Of a stretch of 64,000 nt of DNA, positions 57,876-64,000 are shown one piece after another. Within the stretch, counting starts at the first letter, position 1, and each line of letters begins with the position of its first letter. The notes below the pieces were generated by a model. It saw nothing but the letters and a program-made list of their open reading frames with translations, had not been told where the DNA came from and searched no databases. The position numbers were made by a program, and so were the translations under genes. Location: positions 870,260 to 934,259 of the forward strand of contig VXBP01007531.1 of NCBI GenBank assembly GCA_013400115.1, written 5' to 3'. This DNA is from Rhinopomastus cyanomelas. Taxonomy: Eukaryota; Chordata; Aves; Bucerotiformes; Rhinopomastidae.

Positions 57876-58781
57876 GCTGCCTCACCCTTTAAGGTCTCAG
57901 TTCCATAATGGAGATTTAGAAGATACAAGAACAGTATAACAGGATGACAAGATGCAATTAATACACTGAAAGAGAACAAGCAACTGTATTTAGCAACCCA
58001 GAAAGAATCATTCCCTCTTCAAAACCCATCTCCTCTTCCCTTAGCTCCTTGAAATAACTTCCCTGTCTCAAGCAAAAGTCCACAGGGAGAAAAAGGGTAT
58101 TTCCCCCCGACTCCTTTTTCATATAATAGTCCATTTTGCTGCTTCAGACAAGCTGTTATTCATCTTGAACCAGTCCGTCCCTCCCACTGGGAGCTCCAGA
58201 TGGATTTACCAGCTAATCCAGTTAGTAGCTGTTGCCAGCCATGGCATCCTGACCTCTCCCGACACAAAAGCTGAGGAAAACCAACCACGGACATGTGTGT
58301 GTGGCAGAGGATAGAGTGTGTGTGTGTGTGTGTGTGTGTATGTGCACAAGCATGTGTGTGTTTTCAGGCCAGAACAAGCACCAGTGACCAAAAATTACCT
58401 TAATTCCAAAGTCCCTTCCTGAACTCCCAACTGAATCCAACTTCCAAGACAAGGAGCAGAGAAGCTGTAACAGAAGCAGTGAAATAAAGGAAAATTATGC
58501 TTAATCAGCAGATTTTCTCCAGGTCCCCAAACCTTCTGGTGTTGGTGTGAAGGCGATTGCCTGATAATCCCTGAAGAAGACAGAAGACATGGGCGGCCAT
58601 GGCAGAGCACCACACATTTTTACCACAAAGTCTTGCAATGCTCAGTGACAGCTGTAGCTCACCCAGCTACTTCCCATGAGCAGTTTCCTTCTCTTTCCCT
58701 GGGGCTGGGCAGTTGGTTCTATTAAAGAAAAACGGGCAAAATATTGGGCAAAACCCAAACCTGCTGTGGCCACAACAGCCA
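57876..58781. other. Unique non-coding stretch with GT repeat
   Basis: Nothing gene-like. The GT microsatellite is listed separately. Confidence 0.5.
58316..58339. repeat. (GT)n microsatellite
   Basis: Twelve GT units at 58316-58339, with shorter interrupted GT runs on both sides (58294-58302 and 58352-58360). It is probably a polymorphic locus. Confidence 0.9.
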
Positions 58782-58827
58782 CAGAATCATTAATGTTGGA
58801 AGAAACCTCCGAGATCATCAATGCCCA
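58782..58827 (-). mobile_element. CR1 3' tail remnant, minus strand
   Basis: 'cacagaatcattaatgttgg' and 'aacctccgagatcatcaatg' correspond to the last about 45 bases of CR1 in inverse orientation. Confidence 0.65.
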
Positions 58828-59824
58828 GCTAGCACGGAATAAACTTACAAAAAAGAACCAAAACCACTCTGGTGCTGCAAACTGTTACTGTCCCAGTATT
58901 CTTGCCTACAACAGAACCTCCAGACCCAGTGCAACTCTGGGGTGATGCCTCCAAGAAAGCACCACTGTTCTAAGGAAGGTGTTTCTGACGGCTCTGCCTC
59001 AAGATTCCTTCACCTTAACAGTAAGACAAGACTGTTGGAAAGGCTGGGAGAGAAAAGGTGAATCTGAGTTAAGTGGAAGACCATGTAAAGAGCTGGGTAC
59101 AGACCTATGAAGATTGTTTCCAAGTGGCTTCAGATCAATGGGTCAACCCATTGGTTGCTGAGCCCCTGCAGTACTTTGGGTTCATCACTCTTTTATGGGA
59201 GCTGCTGCAGCCCTACCGGGAAGGTACAAAAGCAGAGCAGCACATTGAGTAGGAAATGAGCAAGTGTCATGAACCAGAATCAATAGCCTGGAGCCAAAGC
59301 TGCTTCTTTGCCTTTCCTGTGTCTGATTTGTGTGTGTGCATGTGTGTACGCGTAACTCCAGGGCTTCTCTACCTCCTCTATTCCCTCCTTTCCCCACCCC
59401 TGCAAATGTTGTAGAGCATGATAATGAAAGCTGGTGTCCAAGCCACCAGACAAGCCCATCACTGCAATCAGAGCAACCGCGAGAGATAGCAGCCTGCAGG
59501 CTCATGGAGCTGTCCTGATGCTGGCCAGCCGTGTGCGCATGAAGATGCCAATCTCGCCTCTCTTCCAGCCCTCCTCCTCCTCTTTGGCAGCCCAGTCTCC
59601 TCACCCTCCCCCTTCCCTCCATCTATGCTCAGCACCAGAGAAACGCCAGCCTGGGCCACATCCCAGCCGCTGCCTCTTAACGGTTCTGATAGAAAATGCC
59701 CAGCAGGCTGAATCTTTCCTAGAAAAGCAAGGGGAGGTCGGAAGGCATATGGTTGCTGTCCTCTGAGCTCTGGGTGACAAGGTCTGTGATGCTGCATCCT
59801 TCCCAGGCAGAAAGGGGAAAAATA

Positions 59825-59838
59825 AGAGAGAGAGAGAG

Positions 59839-59890
<52 letters not shown>
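59825..59890. repeat. (GA)n microsatellite
   Basis: About 66 bases of GA units with one AATG interruption near 59839-59842 and a GGGA interruption near 59884-59887. It is a homopurine tract able to form triplex structure. Long open frames across it on both strands (59719-60027 and 59753-60040) are by-products of the repeat. Confidence 0.95.
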
Positions 59891-59891
<1 letters not shown>

Positions 59892-62800
59892 AAAAGAATG
59901 ATCGCCTGCTTGGGCTTTGGGGAGTCACAAGCTGCTTCCTATGGTGTCCAAACCTTGCCAACCCCATGTGGCACTGCCGGGCCCATCTCACGCCATGCTT
60001 GTGTAGCAGAGGCTGGACTTGTCTCAAAAGCAGAATTTAAAACCACAGTGAGTCTGAAAGCTGTCTGTATTTTTTAACACAGTAGGGTCCGTTCTAACTT
60101 CTGGACAGAATGAACATCTGACTGCATCATCTTCCCAATCCAGAACTGCAGGATTTAGAAACATTTAGTATGAAAACTGAACTTCAAAGAGAGGACAAAA
60201 ACATACCCCAGTGTCTTTACCGCCATGTTTTGGTGTTTTGTTCAGTTCACTGCCAAGGTCATTCAAAACCCTGCTGGATCCAAGTTGATGCCCTTCTGCT
60301 GTCTATGCTGGATCCCCTGGCTGTTCCAGACAGCAGGTGCAAGGAGGTGTCTGAAGGAGAAGATCATGGCTCTGCGGGAAGGTGAAGGCTAGCATACATG
60401 ACTGAAGGCTGGATTCTTCTCAGAGTCTCATTCTTCCTCTGGACAACCAAATTCAGTGGCTAAAAGAGGCAGAACAACACTTCTTCCTGTTGCTTTATGG
60501 AGCCTGTGCAGCAGCCCCCAGTCCTGGCCATACACACCATGGGCAAGAAGGAAAATCTGCAGTTCCAGGTTGCATTTTGCCCTGAGGTAGAGGACAATTT
60601 TAGGATATTACACTGTAGGACTTTTACAGGGTTGTCTTTCAACAGCAGCATGTTCTCATAAAACAGAGAATGGAATGACACCTATTTCCTCATTAAATGA
60701 GCATAAGGGCTCTTCTTTCACACAAATTATTTCTCTCTACACACAAACTCACTGATCTCTCTTACTACACCAACACAAAATTGCTTTCCAAAACCATAGA
60801 CCTCACCATTCATAATCAATATTTCCTTTCCACTTGCTCAGCTTTCAAGGTAATATGTTGAATAGATTAATCATACTTTTGGAAATCTCTTCCTCGCAGG
60901 CTGCTGCTGGCCCTCACACTCTGTGGAATTTAAAGCAAAACCACATAGAACAGGGCTTGGGTTTGTCTTCCTGATGGACTGTTAGGCCAAGAAAAAGAAC
61001 CTGCTGTTTGTCCAGAGTAAAAGGGCAAATAAAATAATTTCCAGGCTTTTAAAGAAGCTGTTACACATGCTGAAGCACTGAAGAAAAATTACTTGATGAC
61101 AGCGGCCTTTTAAAATGCTACTGAGAGTAGGAGCAGGAAGCAGTTAGCCAAAGGCTACCCACCTTCTGCTGCTCCTACCTCCTGCTTTAGGAAAGTGCAT
61201 TTGCAGTCATGACACCGTATTTATTACACAACAATATCCTGGAATCCTACACTCTGTTGCCCCTGCTGATTCCACACAGTAGCTTAAAAGAATACTTCTG
61301 TAAGTGGGATCGAAGCACACTGGAATACCAGGCTGAACTGGCGAGCAAAGTGAAACAGAGGATAAGTTTGGGAACTGGTTTTGTGGTCTCTTAAAGAAAA
61401 AAATGTCTCTAATACCAGGATGGTTTGTGTCCTAGAAGCAGAAAAATGGATTAGTTACAGCAAATGCCAGTGAGCAGTGTCCACCCAAGGAAAGCAACTA
61501 AACATGTTATCTGCCACAGTCCTCATACCTGAACTGGGAGTGCATTGGCTTGGACAGCACCGAGTCCGGTGGGAAAACCCAAAGTCTGGCCAACCATAAC
61601 AACCCAGATCCATTCAGTCTCAGTCTAAGGTGAACTTCAGATTCAAATTTTCCAGTTCTGATACAGAACTGAAAGGGTCTTGCACCTGGAAATGATCTGA
61701 ATGGTGCTCACCCCACTGGAAATATTCAATGAGGTTTTCCTTGTGAGACTGGAGACTCTTAACAGGCTCACATCTCTCAGACCTCATTGGATTCCCATCA
61801 CAGTTTGGCCTTGAACTTCACATTTAGACATCCAACCTTACCACCCATTCCAGAGCAGCACTACTGCCTCACCTGCAGCAGGACCTTTACCCAAGGACTT
61901 CAGAGCCCCCTACCAACCTCAGAGCCAACAACTCCAAGCATCCCCTTTCTTGGAGGCAAGTGAAGCCTTCTGCCCTTCTGTGGCAGACAGATTCATTACT
62001 CACAGTGAGTCAACATGCGATGGAGAAGGTCAGGCAGTAATGAAGTGGCAGTGGTTTGGAGTAGAACTTAGAAGTCCAATAGCCCAGACCCCCATTTAAT
62101 GTACCAGACTTCGCTATAATGAGTTTTCATGTTTCAGAAGGAAAAGCAGAAAAGTAACGAGTGTGACTTTGCAAATGGCTAAACAAGAGTGGGGGGAATA
62201 AAAGGAGCTGGGGGGGCACTTCTGCATTCACTTCTCTTGCCATGTCACTAAGAATTACAGTCTGCCTAAATGCCTGAGCACACTGAGAACCTACAATAAT
62301 AATTACAGTGTCAGAATTCCCTAGGAGATCTGAGCAAGATCTTGTTCCTAAAGAAGCTCAGGCAGAAGAGACTGCACCTATAGATTGCCCATTCTTCCAC
62401 AAGCACTGAAAATTTGAATGTATCGCTAATTCTAGCTGCAGGTTGCAGACAGGAGCCACCTGCATTATGCAAGGGTAAGTGACAATAGATTCTGACATTA
62501 GTCCATAACAGAAACTCCTGAGATTTGTGTCCAGACTTCTTGGAAAGATGAACACAACTCAAAGTCTAGAATATCTGAATGTCTCCCACCAAGGCAGGTC
62601 CCTGTGTCTTCCCGCTGCTTGGCAAGCATGCAGCTCAGCAAGCATGCAGCTTCACTTCATACCCACCGCCTCCCATTCTGATGGTTTCTCCATTCTATGC
62701 CCTGCTAGACAGAGACAGGACCCCTTGCTAAGGGATTTCAGCTCCCCTCACCCTGAGCAGGAATCGCAAGACCTCTCTCCCTCCATGAAGCACACGCTGC

Positions 62801-63089
62801 CCAAGATCTGCTCCTTAAAGGCCACCAAAAGAAGCCTTCAAGTCATGTATGGGAGACTGGATGCGAGTCATATCTGCCTGTGTTTTCTGGGCCAGGAAGG
62901 GGTTAAAGCTATCGGGGCAACAACAAAAGCAAAGCTCTTGAACATCATTTCATGCAAATGACCTTTCAGTGGCTTCCCCTTTGCTCACTGTGCTCTTGTC
63001 TGCCAGGGCCCTGAGGCCTTCAAAACCTGAGGCTAGATTTTAACTCATCTCCCCTTATCTGCTTGACTGACTGTCAGCCTGGCATATCT

Positions 63090-63310
63090 CGCTGCTTGTG
63101 ATGAAGGCCTTAATTAGTGCTTGTCTGTTTACCCTTTTCCTATTGCCACCTCTCTTTTCCTCTCCCTTGTGCTATTCTTCTCCTTTCTCTCTCCCATTAT
63201 CCCTGGGCTTGTTTGCTTAGCTGGGCATCTCTTGTTTACTCAGTAGTGAGGTTATAATATATGTAAATAAAGTAAGCCAAACTCCATAAAAATATATCCC
63301 ATAAAAGAGG
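63090..63310. promoter_or_regulatory. Candidate conserved non-coding element with forkhead-type sites
   Basis: Forkhead-type cores occur as TGTTTAC (63126-63132), TGTTTGC (63210-63216), TGTTTAC (63233-63239) and GTAAATA (63263-63269, inverse). They are joined by CCTTAATTAGTGC (TAATTAG at 63111-63117) and CCATAAAAATATATCCCATAAAA-type words at 63284-63306 (two CCATAAAA/CCCATAAAA cores). There is no coding-like frame. Four matching sites in about 150 bases suggest a FOX-bound enhancer, by inference. Confidence 0.4.
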
Positions 63311-63620
63311 GGGGAAAATCAACAGACAAACATATTTTCCTGTTTGGGGCATGACTAAAGCTCTTTTCTCAAGCAAACCAACCCCTTCTACTCTCTTCAG
63401 ATTGCAAAGGCAAGAAATGGAACTGCTTTATTCCTTCTCTCTCTCTCTTCCTTTCTTTGGAGACTTTACTATGTTGAAACACAGTGCAGAACAATTGTCC
63501 AGACCCTGTCTGGTGGGATGTTTCTGAAGCAAACAGCACCGACTTTCAACCACCCCCGTCAGTGTTCCCAGTGCCTCACTGGGGTGTCTGTTCTGAGATG
63601 GTGTTTAAATGCAGAACTTA

Positions 63621-64000
63621 AAATCATTGAATCATCAAGGTTGGAAAAGACCTTCAGGATCAAGTCCAACTGTCTGCCCTACAATCCCCAACCACTAAAT
63701 CAGCTCCTGAAACACTCTGGCTGCCTGTTAGTTGAACCCCTCCTGGGATGGTGTCTCCACTCCTTCCCTAGGCAGCCTGTTCCAAGGCCTCCCCATTCTT
63801 TCTGGGAAGAAGTTTTTCCTAAGATCCGATCGGAACGTCCCCTGGCACAACCTGACCCCATTTCCTCTGGTCCTATCTCTAGTCCCTAGGGAAAAGAGGC
63901 CAATCCCCACCTCAATGCAACTTCCCTTCAGGTAGTTGTAGAAAGCAGTGGGGTCTCCCCTCAGCCTCCTCTTCTCCAGGCTGAGCAATCCTAGCTCCCT
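63621..64000 (-). mobile_element. CR1 LINE fragment running off the right edge, minus strand
   Basis: It begins with 'aaatcattgaatcatcaagg', 'ttggaaaagaccttcagg' and 'ctgccctacaatccccaac', then the 3' UTR. The frame 63728-63988 encodes [20 protein letters not shown] and [20 protein letters not shown]. The element continues beyond the window. It belongs to the same group as 16855, 39918, 45061 and 46560. Confidence 0.93.

Larger units (their letters stand above)
58828..63620. other. CR1-free unique stretch of about 4.8 kb
   Basis: No gene recognised. Contains a GA microsatellite, a small inverted repeat (CAATGGGT-CA-ACCCATTG, 59136-59153), a 16-bp-period duplication of GCAAGCATGCAGCT near 62622-62651 and the candidate forkhead-site block at 63090-63310. 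Confidence 0.5.

Noticed and set aside
59719..60040. Overlapping open frames on both strands around 59.8 kb
   Set aside because: They are produced by the stop-free GA/CT microsatellite.
61895..61912. CTCF-like string on the minus strand
   Set aside because: Only about 11 of 15 consensus positions agree, which is too weak.
1..64000. tRNA, rRNA or known microRNA genes
   Set aside because: No cloverleaf with A and B boxes, no rRNA segment and no familiar microRNA seed hairpin was noticed. A covariance-model scan was not possible.

Overview
The window looks like nuclear DNA from a bird. No protein-coding gene, rRNA or tRNA can be supported in it. Many dispersed repeats carry the avian CR1 (chicken repeat 1) LINE 3' end, which on the sense strand runs from 'ttggactagatgatc' to a terminal run of ATTCTATG/ATTCTGTG, and several still encode broken pieces of the CR1 reverse transcriptase C-terminus. 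By hand tally the 25 recognisable CR1 pieces cover about 8.4 kb of 64 kb. That is dense for a bird and would fit a CR1-rich lineage such as woodpeckers, toucans or hornbills, but this is inference. No open frame outside CR1 resembles a known protein, and the longest (185 codons) is within what chance allows.

Layout. 1-11.27 kb: CR1-free unique DNA with a strong RFX X-box (145-158), a 29-nt near-perfect palindrome (2868-2896), two possible ancient repeats (2.2-2.65 kb) and a GC-richer patch near 5.1-5.36 kb. 11.27-18.5 kb: seven CR1 pieces with two candidate conserved regulatory blocks between them (14.5-14.75 and 17.54-18.05 kb). 18.5-23.3 kb: unique DNA ending in a third candidate block (22.66-22.95 kb). 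23.3-37.3 kb: eight CR1 pieces, an AT-rich tract (29.9-30.1 kb), a pyrimidine-tract block (35.15-35.5 kb), and an abutting CR1 pair that contains the only N of the window, flanked by two identical 235-bp copies. 37.3-47 kb: four CR1 pieces and candidate blocks at 40.94-41.11 and 43.93-44.46 kb. 47-53.3 kb: CR1-free DNA with candidate blocks at 47.45-47.66 and 51.18-51.53 kb. 53.3-58.8 kb: five CR1 pieces and a GT microsatellite. 58.8-63.6 kb: CR1-free DNA with a long GA microsatellite and a candidate block rich in forkhead-type sites. A CR1 copy runs off the right edge.

Interpretation. Short AT-rich blocks dense in homeodomain, forkhead, TCF and SOX-type motifs, separated by CR1-free DNA and without coding exons, fit a gene desert or large intron carrying enhancers of a developmental gene outside the window. 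This is a pattern judgement and was not tested by alignment. I did not find a new biological system. The most solid unusual observations are the 235-bp duplication around the N, which is probably an assembly artefact, and a CR1 subfamily with two tandem 3' ends present at two loci.
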